Below, one piece after another: positions 24,709 to 34,506 of a DNA stretch of 64,000 nucleotides. Numbering within the stretch: the stretch's first letter is position 1; each line of letters starts with the position of its first letter. The translations under genes were made by a program, and so were the position numbers. This stretch comes from Acinetobacter amyesii (GTDB lineage Bacteria > Pseudomonadota > Gammaproteobacteria > Pseudomonadales > Moraxellaceae): NCBI RefSeq assembly GCF_002018365.1, contig NZ_MVKX01000008.1, forward strand, positions 124,001 to 188,000. Direction: 5' to 3'. The notes beneath the pieces are model-generated. The model was given only the letters and a program-made list of their open reading frames with translations. It made no database searches and was not told the origin of the DNA.

Positions 24709-26976
24709 TCAGTATTTCACGGTATAACTTAAACCGTAGGTACGACCTTGAGCAGCTAGGCTAGAAATTGGGCCATAGACAGTTTCAACCGACTGGCTGT
24801 ATACCGATTTATAATCCGTATTCCATACGTTGTAGACACCAAAGCCCACATTACCCGGTCCTACTTTTGCATTGGCAATTACGTCCATCGTTGCAAAGCC
24901 TTTAATTGCCGCTGCTGGAGCAGATCCATATTTCACAGCGTCTTTTTGGGCTTTGTCTGTACCGCCAATCGCTAAAGCTTGTACACGGAGGCTCATGTCA
25001 TTATCAAATTGCCATTCTGAAAATGCTGTACCTTTTAAAGGTGCTACACGAATGGCATCCAATTCTTGCCAGTCACCTTGGGTATTTTTAAATTGGCCCG
25101 TGGTATATGCAACTGTGCCGCCAACCGTCCAATTTGGTTGAACTTCATAACTGGCATTGGCTTCGACACCATAGATACGCTCATCGGTATCAATAACATC
25201 AATGGTGTAATTAGGCGCACCAAATTTCAGGCTTTTATCTGAGTCATTATAAAAAGCTGTCAAGCCTGCATTTAAACCACCGGCATTTTGTACACGCCAA
25301 CCGAGTTCATAGTTATTGACTTTAATCGGGTCAATGGTTTGGCTATTAATCACAGAATTTGCTGGCACATCACGCAGCATACGTTGCACATCGGGCAAGT
25401 TTGAACCTTGTGAGAAATTGGCAAACACTTGCTGTGCATCTGTTAAGTGATACACCGCGCCAACATTAAACAGCGTTGCATCATGTTTTACTTTGCCGCC
25501 ATTCAGTGTTTTCGCCACATAACCTGGGGTTAAATCTGCGGTAATGGCTTCCATATAAGGCACAGATGAATCAACATCGCTTTCTACACGTTCATGGCGA
25601 ATGCCGGCTTGTAAGCCTAGTCGGTCGGTTAATTCATATTGCGCTTGGGCAAATACGCCAAGTTTTTCTGTTTCAACATCAGGGCCAAAAGCATAGTAGT
25701 TAAACGGCTGATAACTCAGACCATTACTTTGAATAAACGTTGCGCTGTCATACATTTGGATATTTTGTTGATCTTTTTCATTTTCATAGTCCACACCGTA
25801 GGTTAAACCCAGTTCACGACCATTTAAGTTAAGATCTTTTTGTAGAGCAACACGCGCGCCTAAAACATCGATATCGGTTTCTGACTGATACACCAAGAAG
25901 AGTTCAGGTGCCATTTGACGTGCAGATGGGAACCACCGTGCTTTTTCATTTCGATAATATGTTTCAGCGTTTAGACGATGGCCTAAAATATCTTGATTTT
26001 CATATTGTGCATTGATGCTGTAGCGTTCAGTTTGTGGTTGTTCAGCAAGTTGTAAGCCTTTTACCGCATTTAATGACAACGGCAGCTTTCCACCCACGGG
26101 CTGTGAGCGCAGCGCATTTAAATTTGGACCATAGTCAGGGCCATAGTCACTATCTTGCTCATCATTATAATATTGCGCGCCAAAACTCAGCGTTTGACCA
26201 TCGGCAATTTTCCAACTGACACGACCATTTAAATCTAAAGTGTCGGTATCTTGACGGTCTGTTTGTGCAATTTCAGGCCCAATACGGTTGCCATGACTAT
26301 CTTGTATTTCACCACGTTTGGTATAGCTTGCACCTAAAGTTCCGCGTAAATTGCCTTGATTAAAGTTCATGGTTTGCGCAGCTTCATAAGCCAGCGCATC
26401 AGACTTAAAGTTATTACCAGAAGTGACACCGACTTTCGTTTCAAAACTCAGCGGCTCAGATCCACCACGTTTGGTGATGATATTGATAATACCGCCTGTT
26501 GCACCTGAACCATAAATACTACTTGCACCAGAGACCACTTCAATTCGTTCAATCATCGACGGGCTAATACTCGCCAGTTGTCGAGATCCATCACGATATC
26601 CCGTTTGCGGCACACCATCGATCATGTATTGCACCACACGTCCACGCATGGTCATCCCATAGTTAGACGTTGTACCACTTGATGGAGTCAGTGAGGGCAC
26701 CAATAAACCGACAATATCGGCTGTGCTTTTACCTGCATTGGCTTGTTTTTCAATTTCTTCTTTAGGAATGCTGTACACCGTACCCGCAATATCGGCAATG
26801 CTTTTCGCAGAACGAGTTGCCGTCACAACAATCGGTGCCATTTTAGTAGCTTCTGCAGTTTGTGTTTCAACTGCAGTATTTTTTGCAGTGTCTGTCGTGA
26901 CGTCTTGTGCATAAAGCTGAGTGCAAATTGCAAGGCTGAGACAAGTCAGTTGCATCGGTAGAGCTAAACGTTTCAT
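24709..26976 (-). CDS. actA: TonB-dependent ferric siderophore receptor (acinetoferrin type)
   Basis: About 755 residues. A signal peptide ending near 'CTQLYAQD' is followed by a TonB-box-like 'APIVVTATR', a plug domain ('MTMRGRVVQYMIDGVPQ', 'EVVSGASSIYGSGATGGIIN') and a 22-strand-type barrel ending in 'GRTYGLSYTVKY' with the expected terminal aromatic pattern. It should bind the ferric siderophore at the outer membrane and import it using TonB energy. I prefer the ATG at 26976, preceded by GGAAAAGA, over the ATG at 26988, which lies 3 bases after the actC stop. It resembles the RhtA/IutA type of receptor for citrate-hydroxamate siderophores. Confidence 0.92.
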   Translation of the reverse strand: MKRLALPMQLTCLSLAICTQLYAQDVTTDTAKNTAVETQTAEATKMAPIVVTATRSAKSIADIAGTVYSIPKEEIEKQANAGKSTADIVGLLVPSLTPSSGTTSNYGMTMRGRVVQYMIDGVPQTGYRDGSRQLASISPSMIERIEVVSGASSIYGSGATGGIINIITKRGGSEPLSFETKVGVTSGNNFKSDALAYEAAQTMNFNQGNLRGTLGASYTKRGEIQDSHGNRIGPEIAQTDRQDTDTLDLNGRVSWKIADGQTLSFGAQYYNDEQDSDYGPDYGPNLNALRSQPVGGKLPLSLNAVKGLQLAEQPQTERYSINAQYENQDILGHRLNAETYYRNEKARWFPSARQMAPELFLVYQSETDIDVLGARVALQKDLNLNGRELGLTYGVDYENEKDQQNIQMYDSATFIQSNGLSYQPFNYYAFGPDVETEKLGVFAQAQYELTDRLGLQAGIRHERVESDVDSSVPYMEAITADLTPGYVAKTLNGGKVKHDATLFNVGAVYHLTDAQQVFANFSQGSNLPDVQRMLRDVPANSVINSQTIDPIKVNNYELGWRVQNAGGLNAGLTAFYNDSDKSLKFGAPNYTIDVIDTDERIYGVEANASYEVQPNWTVGGTVAYTTGQFKNTQGDWQELDAIRVAPLKGTAFSEWQFDNDMSLRVQALAIGGTDKAQKDAVKYGSAPAAAIKGFATMDVIANAKVGPGNVGFGVYNVWNTDYKSVYSQSVETVYGPISSLAAQGRTYGLSYTVKY

Positions 26977-26991
26977 ATTCTTTTCCATTTC

Positions 26992-28263
26992 TTAGAGTTC
27001 CGATTGAGTCGGAAGTGTTTGAGTTTTTAAATTTTGTGTTTTTAAAACAATGCGCTGACTAATTAAGACGCTGATTACTGAGCCGATTGCCAGTACTAGA
27101 TAAAAATGTCCATAGCCTAATGATTTTGCGAGAAAGCCTGAAAATGCACCGCCAATGAAGTAAACGAGCAATTCAAAGCACACTAATATGGTGAAATCGG
27201 TACCCGCCTGTTCTTTAGAACTGGTCTGCATGAAATAGGCATAGAGTGATGTCATGGCGATATAACGAATGGCTAGCATCAACACGACAAATACACCTAA
27301 AAGCAGATGCCATTGATTCAACCACCCCAATACAACGGCTGCCCCAATCACGGCATATAGCAATGTACGCAACCATCCTGCCCAGACCAACAATTGCGTC
27401 GCTTTGATTTTTTTCAGCAATACAGCTGCACTAACAGCTGCAATCAGACCGACACCGGCACCGACCACAGACATCAACACCCCGATCTGAGACAGTGACC
27501 ATTTTTGGTCGATCAACATTGGATTGAGCATCGCCATAGCGGGTGCTTCCACCACGCGATAACAAACAATGAGCAGCAAGGCCCAACGAATCTCAGGTCG
27601 TTTAAACGCTTGTCGTAGGCTTGGCTTGGCTTTAGCAATTTGAGTTTCTGGCTCTTCTTGAATAAAAAACACAGCAAACATGGTTAAAAATGTCAGCAGC
27701 GCTAATGTTGTGAGCGCTGACTGCCAACCCCAATATTGGTAAATCCATAAAGTCGCAGCGCCACCAAGCATGCTCCCGCCGGCCACCCCAATACTTTGTG
27801 CCATACTGCCCAGACGGTAATTGCCTTCGGTAAATTTCTCTACGGTATAACCATCAATCGCAATATCTTGCGTTGCCGCAAACGTTGAAATCCATAAGCC
27901 AACGATGACAAATAAAGTCAGCCCATAAGAAAACTGCGTAAAGGCTAAAACCAGTACCCCCAGTACCAATGCGATTTGCGTAAACAACAGCCATGTTTTA
28001 CGTTTACCAAGTTTTTTGACATAGAGCTGATCGATCCAAGGCGCCCAAAAAAACTTGAATGCCCATGGAATGTAAAGCAGCGATAACATGCCGATCCAGC
28101 GCAAATCTACCCCTTGATGTCGTAAAATGGCAGGCAAAGCCACATTGTAAAAATACAAAGGCAATGCATGTGCTAAGTACAAAATGATCACGACGCTCAA
28201 ACTCAGGACTGAAATTTGAGATGGTGAAATTGCATGATTTAATTTTCTTGAGTGTTGTTGCAT
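26992..28263 (-). CDS. actC: RhtX-like MFS permease, ferric siderophore importer
   Basis: About 423 residues, a major facilitator of the RhtX/FptX type: 'PLYFYNVALPAILRHQGVDL' at the start, 'IPWAFKFFWAPWIDQL', and 'STFAATQDIAIDGYTVE', all typical of single-component ferric-siderophore importers and AmpG-like relatives. RhtX brings ferric rhizobactin 1021, structurally close to acinetoferrin, across the inner membrane. AGAGGTGG precedes the ATG at 28263; the ATG at 28284 lacks such a site. The gene overlaps actB by 25 bases. Confidence 0.87.
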   Translation of the reverse strand: MQQHSRKLNHAISPSQISVLSLSVVIILYLAHALPLYFYNVALPAILRHQGVDLRWIGMLSLLYIPWAFKFFWAPWIDQLYVKKLGKRKTWLLFTQIALVLGVLVLAFTQFSYGLTLFVIVGLWISTFAATQDIAIDGYTVEKFTEGNYRLGSMAQSIGVAGGSMLGGAATLWIYQYWGWQSALTTLALLTFLTMFAVFFIQEEPETQIAKAKPSLRQAFKRPEIRWALLLIVCYRVVEAPAMAMLNPMLIDQKWSLSQIGVLMSVVGAGVGLIAAVSAAVLLKKIKATQLLVWAGWLRTLLYAVIGAAVVLGWLNQWHLLLGVFVVLMLAIRYIAMTSLYAYFMQTSSKEQAGTDFTILVCFELLVYFIGGAFSGFLAKSLGYGHFYLVLAIGSVISVLISQRIVLKTQNLKTQTLPTQSEL

Positions 28264-28631
28264 ATCCACCTCTGCACTGCCCATTGCAGCGCATCAGACT
28301 GTTCTAATGAAACGTAATAAGGCACACGCCACGCTGCATGCAGCGCGGGTGTATTTAAACGTTTGAAGTCATCTGGATCTTGCGCAATACGCACCAGACC
28401 CAAACAATATTGAAAAAAGAGATGTTTAAACTTCTTGTACCAAACGGCCTGTATTTGCCGATATTCTTCAGGAAAAGTCGTTCCCTCAGCCGTTTGCATA
28501 ACCAAAACAAAGGGCTGACTTTTTAGAAAAAAGCGCTCAACTTGAGTCAACCATTGTTCAAACTCTTCCACTGAAACATGCGCTGAAAAGCGCATGTCCA
28601 GTATGTGCATGTGGGTGCAGCGATAACTCAT
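28239..28631 (-). CDS. actB: Siderophore-operon protein of unknown function (ActB position)
   Basis: A 130-residue soluble protein rich in aromatic residues, without signal peptide or membrane helix. It has no motif I recognise. Position alone assigns it: it overlaps the acyltransferase gene by four bases and the importer gene by 25. Its N-terminal 'LDMRFSAHVSVEEFEQWL' and pattern of strand-helix alternation are faintly like a STAS or SpoIIAA-type fold. A cytoplasmic role in siderophore handling is inference. Confidence 0.65.
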   Translation of the reverse strand: MSYRCTHMHILDMRFSAHVSVEEFEQWLTQVERFFLKSQPFVLVMQTAEGTTFPEEYRQIQAVWYKKFKHLFFQYCLGLVRIAQDPDDFKRLNTPALHAAWRVPYYVSLEQSDALQWAVQRWICNNTQEN

Positions 28632-29260
28632 GACACCGCCTTAGCTAGTTGCTGATGCTGAAATGCCTTGGAGTCTTTTAAGTAATGACCGAATTTTGCA
28701 TAAAAAGTTTCTCTGAAGCAGTAATACAACATGGCAGTCTTTTCAGGCATTGGGATTAGGCGCTGCGCTTCATAGCACATGTCTTCAACCACAACGGCAT
28801 AAGGCTTCACACTATGATCAGGTTCTCCCACAATCTTGGCTGATGCGGCATTTTCAAAGATATAAAAGCTCAATAAACGCATGACAGGACGTAAATAGCC
28901 TTTACCAAAAACGGACTTTTCACCAAATAACAAATGCCAACCTAGATCAAGCTCATCACCGTCGTAATACAAACCTAAACGATCCCGTTTTCCTTCGTAG
29001 ATCTCTGTGTAGCCCACATCTTCACCATTGACTCCTACAATCAAAATTCGGTGATGATCATCTGCCAGCATTTTTTCGTAATACACTTTTAGTTCAGTTT
29101 CTGACTTATTGAGCTGCCATTGTGGAATCACATGCGGTTCATGCATCCATTTATGAACCAAAGCCATATCATCTGGATATTTCATTTGTCGTAAGTAGTA
29201 TTGCGTCTCATTCTCATGGTATTCATAAAAATCAGGTAGTTGTCGTGATAACGTTGTCAT
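28628..29260 (-). CDS. acbD: GNAT-type siderophore hydroxamate acyltransferase (IucB/RhbD family)
   Basis: A 210-residue acyltransferase of the family that acylates N-hydroxylated diamines in hydroxamate siderophores. Typical pieces are 'VHKWMHEPHVIPQWQ' near the start, 'DLGWHLLFGEKSVFGKGYL' and 'IVGEPDHSVKPY'. In acinetoferrin the acyl group is 2-octenoate attached to N-hydroxy-1,3-diaminopropane, so this would be an octenoyl-type transferase if the product is acinetoferrin. AGGAC precedes the ATG. It overlaps actB by four bases and follows the second synthetase by 54 bases. Confidence 0.85.
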   Translation of the reverse strand: MTTLSRQLPDFYEYHENETQYYLRQMKYPDDMALVHKWMHEPHVIPQWQLNKSETELKVYYEKMLADDHHRILIVGVNGEDVGYTEIYEGKRDRLGLYYDGDELDLGWHLLFGEKSVFGKGYLRPVMRLLSFYIFENAASAKIVGEPDHSVKPYAVVVEDMCYEAQRLIPMPEKTAMLYYCFRETFYAKFGHYLKDSKAFQHQQLAKAVS

Positions 29261-29314
29261 GATGTCGTCCTTTAAATTTGTTTAATCTTTTCTGTTCTTA
29301 GCTCAAAAATCTGC

Positions 29315-31150
29315 TTATGACGCAATACGGTTAGTTGTCGTTTTCTGTTCTACGGCATGCTGTTGTTCTGCCCAGTGATTTAACGTGCTTGGACTCACAG
29401 GATTTGCAATTGGATCTAAAAATACAGGTACTGGTCGTTCTGCTTCGTCGTTATAACTGGTGGTAAACAGTCGAACGCGATTCAGACAAATTTTCTCGAA
29501 ACCTGGACGGAACATACTGAATTTTTCAATACGATCTGCCCATTCAGGATGTGCTTGATGAAATTCGTCGATCACGCTGGAGATGGTTTGCCAAAACTCA
29601 AGTTCTGTATGCTTTGGATAATCTTCAAGGAAGACATTACAGATATAGCGGTAATGCACCATGAATAAACCTGTAAAGATAAAGTGACTAAGTTCTTCAG
29701 CAGGATGGCGCAGTAAAATTTGCCCTTCAGGTGGTAAATTTTCGAGTTCAGGAAAATCTTCATCAACTAAATTGACATCATCAATAAAGTCCTTCAGCAC
29801 CATTTTTTTCGGTAAGCCATTTTCATGGATCAACATGGTGTTTTCACCGTGCGGAGAAAAAGCTAATCCATATTTGTATAAGCAAATTAGTAGCGGTGTT
29901 ACACAAACTTCGGCAAATCGTTTCAGCCATTGCAAAGGCGTCAAACCTGAAGCCTGAATCAACACGGATAAAATAGACTGACCATTTAGATCTCGATGCA
30001 ACAATGCTGCTTGGGAAAGCGCTAACTGATGTTCACCAATACATGGCTCTACACTTTCGCGCCATAGGCAACCAAACAATTCTTTAAACTGGTAAGGCGC
30101 ACCATCTATCTGATCAAAACATGGCTGTTGCAAAGTAAGACTTGCGACTTCACCCAAAAACTCCACCTGAGTTTTTTGCAGGTCTACATCATGATGTCGA
30201 ATGTCCTTCAGCCAAGCGGTCACCGCAGGTGCAGCCAAATTTCGTTTTGAAGGCAAACCTCGATAGACCGCCGTATTAAAGATACTGACGGGTAACTTCA
30301 CATAATGCCGTTCAGGATGACTGGTATTGCATAAGGTACGAATTGATTGCATTGGGACATAGTCATCTTGTCCAATGTCCAATTCTACAATGCGCTGATC
30401 AACGATTTCATTGGCATAGGTCGGGATTAACCACTGATGCCATTGCCATGCATGTACAGGAATAAAGTAATATTCAGCAGCATCTAAGGCTTTGTCCGCT
30501 AATTGCTGTTGAAAATCGTGTAATTGCGCTGAGTTCAACTCATGGCGATATAAACTTTGCGCATCCCAAGCCTCGGTCGAACGAAACTCAGCTAAATCAC
30601 GATGAACAGCTAACCATAAGACTTTGACCGTTGGAGAAATCTCTGGTGCGGAGCTTAAATAATCATCATAGCCAAAGCCCATACGGCCTTTACTCATTAT
30701 GAGCCAAGGGTGTCCACGCAACATGCCTTCAATTTGATAGTGTGGCGCTGACAAGACAGCCTGGCTCAGCAATCGCTGTTCATCAAATACATGTGCTTCT
30801 GCTAACCAAGTATTGTTCATTTCTTTAATCAAATAAGCCTTAGTAAAAGGTTTCACTTCAGCTTGATTTGAAAAAGCACGAATAAATTCATGTAGATTCC
30901 ATGCGGGCTGTGCTGTCGAATCACTTAACTCGCGAACACTCCCTTCAACAATACGCCAATGCCCAAGTAGAAACTGAGTCGCTTTAAATTGATACGTTTT
31001 GTCATCCAGATTGAGTTGCCATGTGTTATTTTCCACTGGCTGAATCTGAATAATTTCTTCATATAAAAATTCAGCAATCGCCATTTCAATCAGTCTTTGC
31101 CCTGCACGGCGCCACTGCGTTTGATTTATCTGTAATTTTGCAAATGTCAT
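29315..31150 (-). CDS. acbC: IucA/IucC-family NRPS-independent siderophore synthetase (second)
   Basis: 611 residues. NIS synthetases adenylate a carboxyl of citrate and condense it with an amine or hydroxamate amine. Family motifs: 'YYFIPVHAWQWHQWL' (the HPWQ-like site), 'PMQSIRTLCNT' (SxRT), 'VKLPVSIFNTAVYRGLP' (KLS-like), and 'FSPHGENTMLIHENG' near the metal-ATP site, followed by a C-terminal FhuF-like region. The ATG shares one base with the stop codon of the monooxygenase gene. Paired with the first synthetase it would attach two diamine arms to citrate. Confidence 0.9.
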   Translation of the reverse strand: MTFAKLQINQTQWRRAGQRLIEMAIAEFLYEEIIQIQPVENNTWQLNLDDKTYQFKATQFLLGHWRIVEGSVRELSDSTAQPAWNLHEFIRAFSNQAEVKPFTKAYLIKEMNNTWLAEAHVFDEQRLLSQAVLSAPHYQIEGMLRGHPWLIMSKGRMGFGYDDYLSSAPEISPTVKVLWLAVHRDLAEFRSTEAWDAQSLYRHELNSAQLHDFQQQLADKALDAAEYYFIPVHAWQWHQWLIPTYANEIVDQRIVELDIGQDDYVPMQSIRTLCNTSHPERHYVKLPVSIFNTAVYRGLPSKRNLAAPAVTAWLKDIRHHDVDLQKTQVEFLGEVASLTLQQPCFDQIDGAPYQFKELFGCLWRESVEPCIGEHQLALSQAALLHRDLNGQSILSVLIQASGLTPLQWLKRFAEVCVTPLLICLYKYGLAFSPHGENTMLIHENGLPKKMVLKDFIDDVNLVDEDFPELENLPPEGQILLRHPAEELSHFIFTGLFMVHYRYICNVFLEDYPKHTELEFWQTISSVIDEFHQAHPEWADRIEKFSMFRPGFEKICLNRVRLFTTSYNDEAERPVPVFLDPIANPVSPSTLNHWAEQQHAVEQKTTTNRIAS

Positions 31151-32607
31151 TATAATTTCTCGAGTTTAACCGTATTCTGTTCTTGCTTATTCGGCATGGT
31201 CGTATTGCGGTTCATTGCATAGTTGGCAATGGTTTTTTTTACGGAAAATGGTCTTTGGATATTGGTTAGTGTTGATTTCTTCACAATGCCCATACTGTGC
31301 ATTTCAGCATTTTCAATGGGTGAAAAATGTTGGAAACTTTGCGCTTGATCACCTAAATCGTATAAGTTAAAACCCAATAATTGATTGGCAATGACTGCTG
31401 CGCGGTGAGCACCCAACCCTAAATCAGGAGTCCCGACACCGTGACTATGCATTTCCTGATTTTGAACAAAAATTTCACCGACAGCGTCATGCTGTAGTCG
31501 GTAGTCCTGACTGATTTTCCAGCGGCCGAATTCATCACATTGAATCAGTGGTTTTAGATATTTGAGATATTGCCACTCTGGACTGCGATATCCCGTTGAA
31601 GCCACAACAAAGTCTGCATCCAGATAGAACTGTTCTGATGTGACTTTGTGCTGAAACTGCAAACGGATGCCCGCACCATGCGGCTCGGCAGCAACCAAAC
31701 CCACCTGAGCATGTAAATGCGTCTGTTGAATATTTTGACCAATGCTCCGGTGATATAGTTTTTGGTAAATATCACGGATGGTTTTTGCACTGATGCCCTT
31801 ATATAACAAACCTTGTTGCTTCAATAGTTCGGCTTTATTTTCGGGGCTTAGGTGATAAAAATGAGCAGTATAATCTGGACTAAAATGCTCTAAACCAAGC
31901 GGTGCATATTCCATCGGGAAAAACCCATTAGAACGGGTCAGCCAATGCAATTTAAACTGCGCTGTTGTGGTCTGATCCTGCAAATATTGACGATCAAACA
32001 AATCCATAAAGACTTCTGCCGAAGACTGGCCTGATCCCAGTACAACCACATTACCTTTCAAATGATTTAACGCTGCATTGCAATAATTTGCAGAATGTAA
32101 GCAACGCTCTGGATATTGTTGTTGAATATCTTTTAGACACTGTGGTAAATGCGGAACATTCCCCGAACCAATGACCAAATTTCGGCATTGATAACGTCTA
32201 AAACGTCCATCTTGCTCAACCATGACCTCAAAGCCTTGCTCTTGGGCATAAATGGCTTTTACGGTTGATTGATATTGAATATGCTCTAGTTGGTCTGCAA
32301 CCCACTGACAATAATGGTTATATTCACGCCTAGGAATCTGCGCTTGTTCTAAAAAATAAAATTTATATAAACGCTGCTGTGCCTTTAAATAGTTTAAAAA
32401 ACTAAAAGGACTGGTTGGATCAACCATGGAAACAAGATCAGCCATGAACGGCACTTGCAACACGGTATTAGGCAATTGCATACCCGCATGCCAGTCGAAC
32501 TGTGGTTTCTTTTCAAAAAATTGATACTGTAAATGATTTTGCTTATGTAGCAAACTCGCCAAACTGAGGTTAAATGGTCCTAAGCCTATCCCAATAAAAT
32601 CAAGCAT
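31150..32607 (-). CDS. acbB: FAD-dependent amine N-monooxygenase (lysine/ornithine N-hydroxylase family)
   Basis: About 485 residues, beginning 'MLDFIGIGLGPFNLSLA', the FAD motif of IucD/SidA-type enzymes. An NADPH motif 'VVVLGSGQSSAEVFMDL' lies near residue 210 and 'DLGLGAHRAAVIANQLLG' closes the fold. It should hydroxylate the terminal amine of 1,3-diaminopropane to build the hydroxamate. The ATG at 32607 overlaps the first synthetase gene by eight bases; upstream in-frame starts would extend far into that gene and are unlikely. No diaminopropane-producing genes (dat/ddc type) are in the operon, so the diamine comes from elsewhere. Confidence 0.92.
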   Translation of the reverse strand: MLDFIGIGLGPFNLSLASLLHKQNHLQYQFFEKKPQFDWHAGMQLPNTVLQVPFMADLVSMVDPTSPFSFLNYLKAQQRLYKFYFLEQAQIPRREYNHYCQWVADQLEHIQYQSTVKAIYAQEQGFEVMVEQDGRFRRYQCRNLVIGSGNVPHLPQCLKDIQQQYPERCLHSANYCNAALNHLKGNVVVLGSGQSSAEVFMDLFDRQYLQDQTTTAQFKLHWLTRSNGFFPMEYAPLGLEHFSPDYTAHFYHLSPENKAELLKQQGLLYKGISAKTIRDIYQKLYHRSIGQNIQQTHLHAQVGLVAAEPHGAGIRLQFQHKVTSEQFYLDADFVVASTGYRSPEWQYLKYLKPLIQCDEFGRWKISQDYRLQHDAVGEIFVQNQEMHSHGVGTPDLGLGAHRAAVIANQLLGFNLYDLGDQAQSFQHFSPIENAEMHSMGIVKKSTLTNIQRPFSVKKTIANYAMNRNTTMPNKQEQNTVKLEKL

Positions 32608-34384
32608 ATTGCACATCCTTCTGTTCGACACATAAAGGATTTGGCAACTGTACATAAACCGATTGCTGATCGACTGGGGCAATCAATTCATCCAACTCAT
32701 ACAAGCGTGTCAACAGATTGCCCTTATACGGCAAGGTTGGCTGATACAGTAATGAATGAATCAATGAACTTTCTGGATAAGCCTGATGTAAGTCCAACAG
32801 TTCATTTTGCAATATCGATATCAACACCTGTTCTGTGACATATCCAGTTGCACCAATTGCATTGATGATTCCAAATAAAGTATTACCAAAGAAATAATAG
32901 CTAAAGCGCTCATCGACAAAGGCTTTGGAACCCACGGCATGCGCTTTTTCTTGCAACTCTGGAAACGCGGTTAAGACTTCACCTGCAACTTCTTCAATAT
33001 AGTAAAAGCCTTGATTGTCACGCAGCCATAGATATTTAGGCATTCCATGTTCAAGCTCAAGTAAGACATTTTGCTGATGTGATTCAAAGGCCATTCCGTA
33101 TTGGTGATACAAATACATCAATGGTTTTAGACTAATTGCCAAAAATTGTTTAAACCAATTGATCGCAATGGCGCTTTGATCAAGTTCAGGTTGTTGTTTT
33201 GCGATTTGTTCAAATAAGGCATTAAAACGGCTTTTCGGCTGTGCAGGATGATCTTGGCACAATGACGCAATACAGCTCACCTGCTGCTTTTCACTGAAAG
33301 GCTGATCACGGAAGATGCAAATAGTTTCATCGACTATTTCATCATCTATGCTCAATGCCATCCAAGCAGGATCATTCACCGCTTTGAGCGTTGGGCATTG
33401 TTGTAAAATACGCTCACCAAGACTTGAATGCCAAAGTCGATGGGTCATTTCACCACGGTGGCATTCTTTAGCAAGATTGACTCGGATTGAATTGGTGATC
33501 ATTACGGAAAGTGATGGTTTCAACATCCACGGCGCTGCAAAACTTGCCATAGTGCGTACCGAAGTTGTTGGTGAAAATGCCCAACCTTTCTCGCCAAAAT
33601 CAATAATTTTTAATTTGGTTTTTAAGTTTTTAAACCATACTTTTGACTGTAAATAACGTGCTTGCCAAGGATGCAAAGGCAATAACTTATAATGCGAATA
33701 AGCATTCAGTAGTGCTTGATCTGTTTCTGATAAATGCCATTGCAATTCGCTTTTCAATTGCGCTGATACAGCTTGATCTAAAGCTGAACCTTCTTGAATA
33801 TATTCTGGAGCAACCAACCAATAATGCAGTTGGCTTAGACCTTTGGCTTCTGGCGAATACCTTTGCCAATCTTCATGCACAAAACCAACCCGACTTTTCG
33901 GTGCAGGATGCATGCTGTGCCCTAAAATTAAAGCTTGTTCTGATTCAATGAAACTTTGTTCCGCTTGGACCAAGGCCTCAAAATCATGTTCACGCAGTGT
34001 CAAAAATTGAGTAAGCGCTTCACGACTTTCGATCCAACGCTCTAATATTGATGAAGCATCCAATGTATGACCTGACTCTTGTACGAGCTGTTCAAGTAAT
34101 AAACTCGCGATCGCGGTGATACTAAATGACTGTTTCTGTCCCTTGTTAAAGACGTGTGGGAGATCTGCAAGACGATGTCTACCAACAAGGCTGACATAAG
34201 ATAGTGGTACAAATAACTGTGATTGAATGCAATCTAAAGGGATGCATAACAACGTCAAGCCTTGGCTAAACGTCAATTGTGATGAATTCTGTTGATACTT
34301 TTCCAGTAAAATACCTTTACCGGTTTCTTGTGAGTATGCATTGACAAGATGCTGCATCGCCAAGCGATTAGCAAGCTCTTTCAT
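32600..34384 (-). CDS. acbA: IucA/IucC-family NRPS-independent siderophore synthetase (first)
   Basis: About 594 residues with NIS synthetase motifs: 'YKLLPLHPWQARYL', 'SPTTSVRTMASF' and 'KPSLSVMITNSIRVNL', then 'QYGMAFESHQQNVLLEL'. It is the first gene of the operon; the Fur box lies about 105 bases upstream. The ATG at 34384 has AGAGGA 9 bases ahead; a TTG at 34417 in frame is less credible. It probably performs one of the two citrate condensations. In A. haemolyticus, an acbA mutant makes no acinetoferrin. The two synthetases here differ enough to act on different citrate carboxyls. Confidence 0.92.
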   Translation of the reverse strand: MKELANRLAMQHLVNAYSQETGKGILLEKYQQNSSQLTFSQGLTLLCIPLDCIQSQLFVPLSYVSLVGRHRLADLPHVFNKGQKQSFSITAIASLLLEQLVQESGHTLDASSILERWIESREALTQFLTLREHDFEALVQAEQSFIESEQALILGHSMHPAPKSRVGFVHEDWQRYSPEAKGLSQLHYWLVAPEYIQEGSALDQAVSAQLKSELQWHLSETDQALLNAYSHYKLLPLHPWQARYLQSKVWFKNLKTKLKIIDFGEKGWAFSPTTSVRTMASFAAPWMLKPSLSVMITNSIRVNLAKECHRGEMTHRLWHSSLGERILQQCPTLKAVNDPAWMALSIDDEIVDETICIFRDQPFSEKQQVSCIASLCQDHPAQPKSRFNALFEQIAKQQPELDQSAIAINWFKQFLAISLKPLMYLYHQYGMAFESHQQNVLLELEHGMPKYLWLRDNQGFYYIEEVAGEVLTAFPELQEKAHAVGSKAFVDERFSYYFFGNTLFGIINAIGATGYVTEQVLISILQNELLDLHQAYPESSLIHSLLYQPTLPYKGNLLTRLYELDELIAPVDQQSVYVQLPNPLCVEQKDVQYA

Positions 34385-34487
34385 CTGACCATATCCTCTA
34401 TTTTTAAGCTTTTCCAAGCTTTGTCATGTAATTATGTTTCTTTAACTGTGCAAGTAATGCTTAGTACGCTGGCCAGCGTGAAACCAT

Positions 34488-34506
34488 GTTAATGATAATC
34501 ATTATT
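34488..34506 (-). promoter_or_regulatory. Fur box of the siderophore operon
   Basis: GTTAATGATAATCATTATT matches the 19-base Fur consensus GATAATGATAATCATTATC at 17 positions. On the minus strand it overlaps a plausible -10 (TATCAT), so iron-loaded Fur would block transcription of acbA onward. Confidence 0.9.

Noticed and set aside
34488-34506. Fur-box-like sequence as only A+T-rich noise
   Set aside because: 17 of 19 consensus matches directly over the promoter of a siderophore operon is far beyond background expectation.
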